Made by a program: the position numbers and the translations under genes. A stretch of DNA of 33,708 nucleotides. Source: an uncultured Pseudomonadota bacterium (GTDB lineage Bacteria > Myxococcota_A > UBA796 > SXON01). The notes beneath the pieces were generated by a model. That model saw only the letters and a program-made list of their open reading frames with translations, had not been told where the DNA came from and did not search any database. Within the stretch, counting starts at the first letter, position 1. Every line of letters begins with the position of its first letter. Where the stretch lies: positions 1 to 33,708 of the forward strand of contig CAJBVW010000336.1 of assembly GCA_903959175.1 (NCBI GenBank). The letters run 5' to 3'. Below, piece by piece: positions 8,946 to 15,895 of the stretch.

Positions 8946-9455
8946 TCAGCGCGCGGGGGGCAGCTTCTGGAGCTTGCGTTGGAGCGTGCGCCGGTGGAGC
9001 CCGAGGCGGCGCGCGGCCTCGCTGATGTTCCCGCCGCAGGCCTGGAGCACGCCGAGGATGTGCCCCCGCTCCACCGCGTCGAGCGACTCCGCCGGGAGCG
9101 GGTCCACCGCGTCCCGGAGCGCCTGCACCAGCTCCGCGCCCGTCAGCGGCTTGGTGCGGAAGTCCACGGCGCCCGCGCGCATGGCCTCCACCGCGGCCGC
9201 GATGGTGCCGTGCCCCGAGAGCATCACACATCGGCACGCGGGCACGCTCGCCGCGAGCATGCGCACCACGGACACGCCGTCGCCGTCCTCCAGCCGGAGG
9301 TCGACCAGCGCGAGGTCCGGCGGCGTCGCCGCGCACGCCCCCGTCGCCTCCGTCAGCCCGTTCACGAGCACGGCCCGGAAGCCGGCGCGGCGCAGCGTTC
9401 GCCCGAGGGCGTCTCGGTAGGCGCCGTCGTCCTCCACCACGAGCACGGTCAGCAC
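8946..9455 (-). CDS. regA: RegA/PrrA/ActR-type response regulator
   Basis: A 169-residue two-domain regulator. The receiver (1-115) has the acidic pocket EDD (8-10), phosphoacceptor Asp52 in LALVDLRL, Ser80 and Lys102. A short Pro-containing linker leads to a Fis-type helix-turn-helix (about 125-165) with GGNISEAARRLGLHRRTLQR, close to the very conserved DNA-binding end of the RegA/PrrA/ActR family. These regulators control respiration, carbon and nitrogen genes with redox state. I chose GTG 9455, which overlaps the kinase stop by seven bases; GTG 9446 is a possible alternative. It is co-transcribed with the sensor and precedes the TonB receptor by at most 69 bases, so it probably also controls that operon. 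Confidence 0.85.
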   Translation of the reverse strand: MLTVLVVEDDGAYRDALGRTLRRAGFRAVLVNGLTEATGACAATPPDLALVDLRLEDGDGVSVVRMLAASVPACRCVMLSGHGTIAAAVEAMRAGAVDFRTKPLTGAELVQALRDAVDPLPAESLDAVERGHILGVLQACGGNISEAARRLGLHRRTLQRKLQKLPPAR

Positions 9456-10729
9456 GCGGGCACCCGCGGCATCTGCACCGTCACGCGCGCCCCGCCCGCG
9501 GGCCCCGGCGCGAGCGCGACCTCCCCGCCCACCGACTGCGCGAAGCTCCGCGCCACGAACAGCCCGAGCCCCGTGCCGCCCCAGCCCGTCCGGAACGGCT
9601 CGCCGCTCCGGGCCGCCTCCTCCGCAGAGAGCCCCCGCCCGTCGTCCGAGATGTACAGCTCGATCCCTGCTTCTCCCTCGTGCGTCTCGACCACCACCTC
9701 CCGCGCCCCCGCCCGCCGCGCGTTGTCCAGCATCACCCACACCGCGCCGCGCCAGCTCGCCTCCGAACCCGCGATCCGCCCGCCCGCCACGCCGCCTTCC
9801 CGCCGCACGGCCACCTCGGGCGCTGCCCGCGCCCACTCGAGCACCCACCCGTCCACGTCGGGCACGCAGTCCGCCGCGCCGCCCCCGTCCGCTCCGCGCA
9901 GCCGATCGAGGATCGACCGGCACCGCGCCACCTCGGTCAGCAGCGCGGCCATCTGCTCGGGCGACGGCGCCTCGCCCGCCTCCTCGGCCAGGAGCTGGAT
10001 GGTGCCCAGCGGCGTCCCGAGCTCGTGCGCCACGCCCGCTGCGAGCGTCCCCAGCGCGGCGAGCCGCTCCGTGACGGCGCGACGCCGCTGCGCCTCCCGC
10101 TCCCGGGTGTCCCGCTCCCGCAGCGTCGTCGACAGCTGGTTGACCACCCAGGTCACCGCGATGGCGGCGAGGTCGAACGTGAGGACGTGCCCGACCACGT
10201 GCACCGGGGTCAGCGCCTCGGGCACCAGCCCGTCGACGTGCCCGGGGTTGAGCACCGCGATCGCCTGGAGCACCATCGCCCCGATCGCGACGGTCCACGC
10301 CCCGCGCGCCGGGAGCACGAGCGCGAGGAGCGCCAGGTAGACGAGGTACGCGGCCATCAGCGGGTTCTGGATGCCGCCGGAGAGCAGGAGGATCCCGGTC
10401 AGCGCGCAGAGATCGACGGCTCCGTGGGCGAGCGCCAGCCACGGGGGTTGCCCGTGGCGCCGGACCCACACGGCTTGCCCCACGTCCACCAGGATGAGCC
10501 CCGAGAGGATCGTCAGCAGCTCGGGCGAGTGCACGTGGATGTCGGTGCCGGCCTCCGCCACCAGCATCAGCAGGAGCTGGATCGCGAGCGCGCCCCGACG
10601 CGCGCGCGTGAGCCACCGCAACGCCAGCTCGGGGTCGGCCAGCGAGGGGGCGGCGGCGGGAGGGCGGCGGGCATGCCCCGGGCAGATACCGGGGCGCGGG
10701 CCGGGGGACCATGCGTCAAGATGTCGCAT
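9449..10729 (-). CDS. regB: RegB/PrrB-type redox sensor histidine kinase
   Basis: A 426-residue membrane kinase. About five or six hydrophobic segments fill residues 45-200; the loop motif GGIQNPL (118-124) matches the GGxxNPF quinone-sensing signature of RegB. A charged linker (about 203-218) leads to the dimerisation domain with phosphoacceptor His235 in HELGTPLGTI, and Cys270 in ARCRSIL corresponds to the redox-active cysteine known in RegB. The ATPase domain has the N-box Asn336, DDGRG (362-366) and GGTGLGL (384-390). The protein should sense quinone pool and thiol redox state and phosphorylate RegA. ATG 10729 is the first plausible start after the upstream tRNA terminator; the frame stays open further upstream through the tRNA gene. 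Confidence 0.85.
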   Translation of the reverse strand: MRHLDAWSPGPRPGICPGHARRPPAAAPSLADPELALRWLTRARRGALAIQLLLMLVAEAGTDIHVHSPELLTILSGLILVDVGQAVWVRRHGQPPWLALAHGAVDLCALTGILLLSGGIQNPLMAAYLVYLALLALVLPARGAWTVAIGAMVLQAIAVLNPGHVDGLVPEALTPVHVVGHVLTFDLAAIAVTWVVNQLSTTLRERDTREREAQRRRAVTERLAALGTLAAGVAHELGTPLGTIQLLAEEAGEAPSPEQMAALLTEVARCRSILDRLRGADGGGAADCVPDVDGWVLEWARAAPEVAVRREGGVAGGRIAGSEASWRGAVWVMLDNARRAGAREVVVETHEGEAGIELYISDDGRGLSAEEAARSGEPFRTGWGGTGLGLFVARSFAQSVGGEVALAPGPAGGARVTVQMPRVPAC

Positions 10730-10747
10730 GCACCGGGCGCGGCCCCG

Positions 10748-10787
10748 AAACGAGAAACGCCCAACCTGCGTTTCCGCTGGATGGGCG
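10748..10787 (-). terminator. Rho-independent terminator of tRNA-Thr
   Basis: Read on the minus strand, CGCCCA (10787-10782) pairs with TGGGCG (10763-10758). An inner stem closes on a GAAA loop, and TTTCTCGTTT follows. It starts 14 bases after the tRNA 3' end. On the plus strand the same hairpin is followed by CTTCTTTT, so it may work in both directions. It separates the tRNA from regB. Confidence 0.65.
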
Positions 10788-10800
10788 CTTCTTTTCGGAC

Positions 10801-10876
10801 TGGAGCCGAAGATCGGAGTTGAACCGACGACCTGCTGATTACGAATCAGCTGCTCTGCCAACTGAGCTACTTCGGC
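10801..10876 (-). tRNA. tRNA-Thr (anticodon CGT)
   Basis: A 76-base tRNA on the minus strand. The acceptor stem GCCGAAG/CTTCGGC pairs perfectly. The D arm has AGTTGG, and the anticodon stem GCTGA/TCAGC encloses the loop TTCGTAA, giving anticodon CGT, which reads the ACG Thr codon. The T loop is TTCAACT, and the 3' CCA is encoded in the DNA (complement of 10801-10803). ACG is a common codon in this GC-rich genome. A consensus-like promoter lies directly upstream and a hairpin terminator downstream. Confidence 0.97.
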
Positions 10877-10886
10877 TTGCCGCTGC

Positions 10887-10915
10887 CTTCTAAGACGTCG
10901 CCGCGGTATCGTCAA
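10887..10915 (-). promoter_or_regulatory. Sigma-70-type promoter of tRNA-Thr
   Basis: On the minus strand TTGACG (10915-10910) is followed by a 17-base spacer and TAGAAG (10892-10887), ending 10 bases before the mature tRNA 5' end at 10876. The -35 box is nearly consensus and the -10 box matches four of six bases. The -35 box lies immediately before the start codon of the divergent lipoprotein gene. Confidence 0.6.
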
Positions 10916-10918
10916 CGC

Positions 10919-11614
10919 ATGTGGTCGCTCCTCGTCGCCTGCGCCGCGCCCCCCGCGCCGGCCCCACCCGTCCCGCCGGCCGCACCCGCCGCGCGCGCGG
11001 TCTGGTCCCTCGTCGGCCGCGCCACCTCCGACGGCCTCGACACCCCTCCCCTCCCCGACGGCACCGCCGTCCTCGGCCCCGCGTGCGCCACCGTCAACGC
11101 CTCGCTCCACGGCGACGGCCCCCCGTGCCTCGTCGAGGACTGGACCGACGGCCCAACCACCGTCCGGGTCACCCGCGCCGGCGCACGCCTCCGCTTCGAC
11201 GGCGCCCCCGGCCGCACCACCTGGACCCCCATTGCCGGTATCCTCTCGGCCTGCCTCGGCGACCCCCTCGCGCTCCCGCCCGCGCGCGATCCCGTCGGGC
11301 AGCGGATCCTCGACGGCGCCACCTGGCTCCTCGCCCTCTCCGGCCAGAACATGTGCGGCCTCTCCGGCACGCTCCGCCTCGACGTCACCCGGGACCACGC
11401 CGACTGGAGCGACCTCTCTGCCGACGGCCTGCCGTGGTCCAAAGGTGGCCGCGAAGCCGCACAGATCCACGTCCGCGCGCAGCTCCGCGAGGTCGTCCGC
11501 ACCCGCTGGAGCACGCTCGACCCCGACTCCCGCGACGACGCCCTCCGCGCCCTCGCCCTCGATCCGCATCCGGACGCGAAGGCGTTGCTCAAAGCTAAAT
11601 CCTCGAAACGATAG
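10919..11614 (+). CDS. Hypothetical Pro/Ala-rich lipoprotein
   Basis: A 231-residue protein I do not recognise. From ATG 10919 the N-terminus is MWSLLVACAAPP, a lipobox-like cysteine at residue 8 followed by a Pro/Ala linker to about residue 30. The rest is a mixed-composition domain with several cysteines (in GPACATVN, PPCLVED, LSACLGDP and QNMCGLSG), possibly disulphide-bonded in the periplasm, and a charged, helical C-terminus ending KAKSSKR. A TTG at 10877 in frame would give a more usual signal with basic residues, but it abuts the tRNA 5' end and overlaps its promoter. No ribosome site is clear for either. Function unknown. Confidence 0.6.
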   Translation: MWSLLVACAAPPAPAPPVPPAAPAARAVWSLVGRATSDGLDTPPLPDGTAVLGPACATVNASLHGDGPPCLVEDWTDGPTTVRVTRAGARLRFDGAPGRTTWTPIAGILSACLGDPLALPPARDPVGQRILDGATWLLALSGQNMCGLSGTLRLDVTRDHADWSDLSADGLPWSKGGREAAQIHVRAQLREVVRTRWSTLDPDSRDDALRALALDPHPDAKALLKAKSSKR

Positions 11615-11633
11615 GGACTCCTCGGCTCTTGGG

Positions 11634-11652
11634 GCGGGGGGTCCCCCCCCGC
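11634..11652. terminator. GC hairpin between convergent genes
   Basis: GCGGGGGG (11634-11641) pairs with CCCCCCGC (11645-11652) around a three-base loop. It sits between the converging lipoprotein and FAD-oxidoreductase genes. There is no T-tract. Confidence 0.4.
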
Positions 11653-11674
11653 AACGCCCCCGGAGCCACGCGTT

Positions 11675-12952
11675 CTACCGCTCCACGAACCGCGTCAGCC
11701 GCGCGCGATCCGTCGGATCCATGACCGGCGGCTCCACATGGTCGCGAAGCAGCGCCCGGAGCGTCTGCCGATCCGGCGCGAGCAGCCCCTCGAGGTAGGC
11801 GGTCTCCTGCGCGAGGTCGAGCGGCGAGTGCAGGCCGGCGCGACCGACCGGGGACAGCTCGACCTCCTCGAGGCCGAGGAGGTAGCGGCGCATGCGCACG
11901 AGGTGCGTGCCCGACCAGATGGGGTGGTGGTCGCGGATGCGCTGGACGCGCGCGCCCTCGGCGGAGGCGCCGGTGATCCCGATGGCCTCGAGCGCGGCGA
12001 CGGTGCGCGCGCCGACATCGGCGTCGTCGGCGTTCCAGAGGGGGTCGCCCTCCTCCAGCGCGTAGTGCACGGAGAGGTAGGACTCGAGCGGGCCGGAGCC
12101 CGGGAGCAGGCCGGGCCGCACGATCCGGTAGAAGGGCGCGCCGCCGAGCACGTGGGTCTCGAAGGGGAGGTCCTGGGGCCCGCGGACGAACACCTGGAGG
12201 GCGTTGCGCGCGCCGAGGAAGCCGACGTCGTGCACCATCGCGGGCGTGGCGGCGTCGCCGAGCCACCCGACGACGCGGCGGGGGGCGATGTCGAGGAACA
12301 CGTCCCCGGTGAAGAGGCCGTCCTCCGTCTCGACCTGGCCGCCCTGGACCCCGCGGACGACGACGTCGGTGCGGACCTCCACGCCGTCCATCGAGACGGG
12401 CAGGCCCGCGACCGGGCCGTACGCCGGCGCGTCGGCCACCATGCCGTGCACCCAGCGGGCGGCGTTGCAGGAGATGGTCTCGGGCGGGCCGAAGCGCGCC
12501 TCGCAGTACGCCTTGTAGAAGCGCTCGTAGACGGGCACGCCGAAGCGCTGGGCCACCCAGTCCCGGTAGGTGCGCTGCTCGCTGCCGCCGCCGATGATCT
12601 TCTGGAGCTCGATCGTGCCACGCGTGCGCGACCACGCCACCGCCGCCGTCGCCACCTGGGACGTCGGGACGAGGCGCGCGAGCTCGGAGCGGCCGAGCGG
12701 CAGGCGGTGGGTCCGCCCGTCGATGTGGACGCCGCGATCGACCTCGACCGTCCGCATCGGGCCGTTGAGCTGCTCGCCGAGGGGATTCACGGCGGGGCTG
12801 ACGCCGCGGGACACGGGGAGGTCCGGGTACGCGAGGCCGCCGACGTGCGGCCCTTCCTGGAGCAGGGTGACGCGCCGCCCTTCGCGCGCGAGCGCCGCCG
12901 CCGCGCGCACGCCACCGGGGCCCCCACCGACTACGATCGCATCGTTCGCCAT
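11675..12952 (-). CDS. FAD-dependent oxidoreductase (amine oxidase/protoporphyrinogen oxidase-like)
   Basis: A 425-residue flavoprotein. The dinucleotide-binding Rossmann motif opens the protein (AIVVGGGPGGVRAAAALA, then a basic strand VTLLQEG and HVGG), as in the FAD/NAD-binding superfamily that includes protoporphyrinogen oxidase and UDP-galactopyranose mutase. A central block with YERFYKAYCEARFGPP resembles the substrate-domain segment of those families. A C-terminal RMRRYLLGLEEVELSP fits the second FAD-contact region. The substrate is unknown. ATG 12952 is preceded by GGAGGGAG at a good distance; an in-frame GTG at 12967 sits in that ribosome site and is rejected. It is divergent from the NUDIX gene across 105 bp. 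Confidence 0.72.
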   Translation of the reverse strand: MANDAIVVGGGPGGVRAAAALAREGRRVTLLQEGPHVGGLAYPDLPVSRGVSPAVNPLGEQLNGPMRTVEVDRGVHIDGRTHRLPLGRSELARLVPTSQVATAAVAWSRTRGTIELQKIIGGGSEQRTYRDWVAQRFGVPVYERFYKAYCEARFGPPETISCNAARWVHGMVADAPAYGPVAGLPVSMDGVEVRTDVVVRGVQGGQVETEDGLFTGDVFLDIAPRRVVGWLGDAATPAMVHDVGFLGARNALQVFVRGPQDLPFETHVLGGAPFYRIVRPGLLPGSGPLESYLSVHYALEEGDPLWNADDADVGARTVAALEAIGITGASAEGARVQRIRDHHPIWSGTHLVRMRRYLLGLEEVELSPVGRAGLHSPLDLAQETAYLEGLLAPDRQTLRALLRDHVEPPVMDPTDRARLTRFVER

Positions 12953-13057
12953 CTCGGCTCCCTCCACGTCCGCCGCAAGGGTGTTGCGGTACCGGGCGCG
13001 CGCATGCCCGGATAACCCGGAGAGGCGCCGTCACGCACCCGACGCGCGGGAGGACAA

Positions 13058-13501
13058 ATGAGCACCCCGACCCCGACAGGCGCGCCGCGCGGCCCCGCCA
13101 CCACGGTGGACGCCATCATCGAGCGCGACGGCAAGATCGTGCTTGTGCGGCGCCGCTTCGAGCCCGTCGGCTGGGCGCTCCCCGGCGGCTTCGTCGACCC
13201 CGGCGAGATGGTCGCGGCCGCCGCCGTGCGCGAGGCGAAGGAGGAGACCGGGCTCGATGTGGCGCTCGGCGCGCTCCTGCACGTCTACTCGAACCCCCTC
13301 CGCGATCCGCGCCGCCCCACGATCTCCGTCGTCTTCACCGCGACCGCCACGGGCGACATCGTCGCCGGTGACGACGCAGGGGACGCCCAGTGGTTCGCCC
13401 TCGACGCCCTACCCGCCCCCGTCGTCTTCGATCACGCCGCGATCCTCGCCGACTACGTCCGCTTCCGGGACACCGGCGTCCGCCCCGATCCGTACGTATA
13501 G
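13058..13501 (+). CDS. NUDIX hydrolase
   Basis: A 147-residue protein with a complete Nudix box at residues 44-66: G44, E50, then R58-E59-A-K-E62-E63-T-G65, following the Gx5Ex7REUxEExGU rule. Such enzymes hydrolyse nucleoside diphosphates linked to another group; the size and the C-terminal VVFDHAAILADY segment resemble the ADP-ribose pyrophosphatase/8-oxo-dGTPase type, but the substrate is not settled. ATG 13058 is preceded by GGGAGGA at five bases. The last 93 bases overlap the 3' end of rsmD on the other strand. Confidence 0.88.
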   Translation: MSTPTPTGAPRGPATTVDAIIERDGKIVLVRRRFEPVGWALPGGFVDPGEMVAAAAVREAKEETGLDVALGALLHVYSNPLRDPRRPTISVVFTATATGDIVAGDDAGDAQWFALDALPAPVVFDHAAILADYVRFRDTGVRPDPYV

Positions 13502-13996
13502 AGCGACGGCCGTGTCCCCGTAGGCGCGCGCGCGCTCCAGGCGGAAGCCGGGCAGCGCCTCCGGCCACTCCACCGGGGCCCGCGCCTCGGCCACGATGAG
13601 CCGCTGACCGAGCCGGGCCGCGCGCTCGAGCCACGGCCGGATCGGCTCCTTGAACGGGGGATCCAGGTAGACGAGGTCGGCCGTCACCGCCGCGGTCGTC
13701 GCGTCGCCGGACACCACGCGCACCGCCGCGCCGACGGCCGCGACGTTCTCGCGGATGCACTTAAGCGACGCCGCGTTGCGATCCACGACCGTGACCGGCC
13801 CGGCCCCCCGCGAGGCCGCCTCGATCGCCATCAGGCCGGTACCGCCGAACAGATCGAGCACGGACCACCCCTCGAGGTCCTGCCCGATCATGGAGAACAC
13901 GGCCTCCCGCACGCGCGACGCCGTCGGCCGCACGTTCGGCGGGATCGGGGCGGGCAACATCCGGCCGCGGAGGACGCCTCCGGTGATCTTGATCAC
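13409..13996 (-). CDS. rsmD: 16S rRNA (guanine966-N2)-methyltransferase RsmD
   Basis: A 195-residue SAM-dependent methyltransferase that modifies G966 of 16S rRNA in the 30S subunit. The N-terminus IKITGGVLRGR and the segment RPTASRVREAVFSMI are typical RsmD. Motif I is DLFGGTGLM (48-56), and the catalytic NPPF-type motif is DPPF (112-115). GTG 13996 forms a GTGA overlap with the upstream lipoprotein stop and gives the normal family length. The family core should end near VALYVR; here about 27 Gly/Asp/Val-rich residues follow and run antisense into the NUDIX coding end. Confidence 0.9.
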   Translation of the reverse strand: MIKITGGVLRGRMLPAPIPPNVRPTASRVREAVFSMIGQDLEGWSVLDLFGGTGLMAIEAASRGAGPVTVVDRNAASLKCIRENVAAVGAAVRVVSGDATTAAVTADLVYLDPPFKEPIRPWLERAARLGQRLIVAEARAPVEWPEALPGFRLERARAYGDTAVALYVRIGADAGVPEADVVGEDRGVIEDDGGG

Positions 13997-14460
13997 GGCT
14001 TCTTCGGCAGCTGCAGGTGGCGGGGCGCGGGCATCTCGCTCCGCACGTTCCAGGTGCACATCCCCTCGTGGCAGCCGCAGCCCTCGACCGCCGAGAAGCA
14101 CGGCAGGATCTCGCAGGTCGTCATCACGTCCGGCGCCTTGGTGGTCGCGGTGCAGACCTCCGAGGAGCAGCCCACGGTGACGCACTCGGCGTCGGTGGTG
14201 CACTCGCCGGCCGCCTGCGGGCCCTCAAGGCGGTCCTTGCAGGCAGCGTAGCTCTGCGCGGGGGTCGGCTTCGCGTCCCCGAGGGGCGCAGGTTCGGCGG
14301 CGCCGCCCAGCTCGGCCACGGTGGAGACCGGATCGGCCACGGTGGAGACCGGATCGGCCACGGTGGAGACCGGATCGGCGAGGGGGGCGGGAGCGTCGGA
14401 CGCGGGGAGCTCGGCGGCGGCGCGGGGGCCGGAGCACGCGAGGAAGAGCGCCAGGATCAC
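13993..14460 (-). CDS. Cysteine-rich lipoprotein with tandem ADPVSTV repeats
   Basis: A 155-residue exported protein. From GTG 14460, with GGAG eight bases upstream, the N-terminus MILALFLACSG gives a lipobox-like Cys9. An Ala/Pro linker follows and contains three exact ADPVSTV repeats. The mature C-terminal half holds nine cysteines spaced like small disulphide-rich domains (SYAACKD, GECTTDAECVTVGCSSEVC, TTCEILPC, GCGCHEGMC), reminiscent of the eight-cysteine-cluster proteins of delta-proteobacteria; that likeness is from memory. A longer start at 14535 would add 25 Pro/Gly-rich residues and seems unlikely. Its stop overlaps the rsmD start. Function unknown. Confidence 0.65.
   Translation of the reverse strand: MILALFLACSGPRAAAELPASDAPAPLADPVSTVADPVSTVADPVSTVAELGGAAEPAPLGDAKPTPAQSYAACKDRLEGPQAAGECTTDAECVTVGCSSEVCTATTKAPDVMTTCEILPCFSAVEGCGCHEGMCTWNVRSEMPAPRHLQLPKKP
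14315..14377. repeat. Three exact 21-bp tandem repeats
   Basis: Units at 14315-14335, 14336-14356 and 14357-14377 are identical (GCCACGGTGGAGACCGGATCG has 21 bases, beginning GCCACGGTGG). They encode ADPVSTV three times on the minus strand in the linker of the cysteine-rich lipoprotein. In-frame copy number could vary. Confidence 0.9.
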
Positions 14461-14606
14461 GAGGAGAGCTCCGTCGCCGGGCGGTGGCCCGGGCGGTCGA
14501 GGGAGGGCGTGGAGGGGACCGCGGATCCCTACCACGGCGGACGCGGCCGGCCTCGCCAGCCTCGGGGGAACGCGTGCGCGCTATGCTGTCGTCGCACGGA
14601 GCCAGA

Positions 14607-14798
14607 ATGTTCAAGCTCGACGCCACCACGGCGGCCGCCATCATCGCGGAGGAAGACGCCCTCGCCACCCTCCGCAACCACACGATCGACGAGGTGCTCC
14701 AGAGCATCGACGACATCGACGAGGTCGAGGACGAAGAGGACGCCTTCAACGCCCTCATGGCCGCCATGTACGCCCTCCGCCCCCAGGGATACCTCTAA
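14607..14798 (+). CDS. Small acidic protein, 63 residues
   Basis: A short helical-looking protein (MFKLDATTAAAIIAEEDAL to the end ALRPQGYL) with a very acidic centre (SIDDIDEVEDEEDAF). ATG 14607 has GGAG at 14598-14601, five bases upstream. Its stop lies three bases before the next start, so the two are probably co-translated. In-frame starts upstream (14484, 14583) would add Arg/Pro-rich residues unlike the rest. I do not recognise a family. It could be a small regulator or binding partner of the following protein, but that rests only on position. Confidence 0.55.
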   Translation: MFKLDATTAAAIIAEEDALATLRNHTIDEVLQSIDDIDEVEDEEDAFNALMAAMYALRPQGYL

Positions 14799-14801
14799 CC
14801 G

Positions 14802-15830
14802 ATGCTGCTGCTCCCCCTCCTCGCCTGCGCGCCGTCCAGCTCCGAGCTCCTGCTGACGGGCTGGGAGTACGAGTGGGAGGAGCTCTCCCACCGCGTCTCC
14901 TACATACGGATCGGCGTGGAAGAGGACTCGAGCCTCGCGCTGGGCCTCGTCGGTGGGGACTGGTCCACCGGCGCCACCTTCACGGACACGCCGAACTACC
15001 GGGTGCGGTACCAGCGGGTGACCGCGCCAGGGCTGCAGGTCGTGCGCGGCACCACCGCGCTCCAGGTGGGCCCCGACCCCACCGGCACCACGTCGCTCGT
15101 GCTCGACGGCGCCGACCTCCCCGAGGGCGCCTCGCTCGTCGCGGTGATCGACGGCTTCTGGCTCGACACGGCGGTCCCCCAGCCCGAGGGCTACCCGGCC
15201 GAGTACGACCCCGCGTTCGGCTACACCAGCAACGGCTTCGGCATCGCGCTCGGCACCCCCGAGCGGTCGGGCGGATCCGTGACCGTGCCGATCGAGGCCA
15301 CGGTGCGCTGGGGCCCGCAGGACCGCGAGGACGTGAACGCCGCCATCCCCTTCGCCGTCACCGAGGTCGGAGTGGACGTGGCGCTGCTCGCCTTCGACGG
15401 CGACCTCGAGGCCCTCTCCCTCACCGGCGACCGCCCCTACGACACCGACCCCGCCAACGTGCGCCCCTTCACCGACCAGCCCCCGATGGAGCTCCCCGCA
15501 GCCTTCGACGGCGGCGCCCGCGAGGGCTTCGTGGCGTGGCGCAGCTTCGATCTCCAGCTCAATCTCGCGGGGACCTCCGTGGGCGAGGGCGACTACCTCC
15601 GCGCCTTCGGGGTGGAGGCCGTCCCGGCCCAGGCCGGCCCCGCGTCGTGGGACGGCTCGGTCACCGCGACCATGAGCACCTCGTCGCTCTCCGAGTGGAG
15701 CGACCCGCACGCCGGCTTCGCCGGAGATCTCGTGCGGATCGGCGCCCGGGATGTCGTCGCCGAACACTTCGTCACTTCGGGCAGTCACCCCACTGGCCTC
15801 GCGATCACGGGTTCGACCCTACCCGAGTAG
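14802..15830 (+). CDS. Hypothetical secreted/lipobox protein
   Basis: A 342-residue protein I do not recognise. It begins MLLLPLLACAPSSS, with a lipobox-like cysteine at residue 9. The TAA of the preceding gene is in the same frame two codons before the ATG, so no longer start exists. The mature part is rich in Gly, Asp, Thr and aromatic residues with alternating hydrophobic strands (LQVVRGTTALQVG, ASLVAVIDGFWLD, GSVTVPIEATVRW, SFDLQLNLAG), suggesting a beta-sandwich fold in the periplasm or at the surface. There are no other cysteines or catalytic motifs I can name. Confidence 0.65.
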   Translation: MLLLPLLACAPSSSELLLTGWEYEWEELSHRVSYIRIGVEEDSSLALGLVGGDWSTGATFTDTPNYRVRYQRVTAPGLQVVRGTTALQVGPDPTGTTSLVLDGADLPEGASLVAVIDGFWLDTAVPQPEGYPAEYDPAFGYTSNGFGIALGTPERSGGSVTVPIEATVRWGPQDREDVNAAIPFAVTEVGVDVALLAFDGDLEALSLTGDRPYDTDPANVRPFTDQPPMELPAAFDGGAREGFVAWRSFDLQLNLAGTSVGEGDYLRAFGVEAVPAQAGPASWDGSVTATMSTSSLSEWSDPHAGFAGDLVRIGARDVVAEHFVTSGSHPTGLAITGSTLPE

Positions 15831-15895
15831 CCCGACCTCGGGCGTTGCTCCCCGGGGACTGCCGCGTTAGAGAAGCGGTCTTTTCGGAGTGCACC

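Noticed and set aside
7155-10340. Long plus-strand open frame opposite the receptor, regA and regB
   Set aside because: Spans three real genes with strong motifs on the other strand and has low-complexity composition.
10730-11569. N-terminal extension of regB through the tRNA region
   Set aside because: The open frame includes the translated tRNA-Thr gene, a familiar false peptide. The promoter, tRNA and terminator show that the kinase starts at 10729.
11738-13015. Plus-strand open frame opposite the FAD oxidoreductase
   Set aside because: Shadow frame; the minus-strand gene has a Rossmann motif and a good ribosome site.
15841-15895. Weak CCGC/GCGG hairpin followed by TCTTTT before the cytochrome c gene
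   Set aside because: The stem is only four base pairs and the stretch includes the gene's ribosome site; too weak to call.
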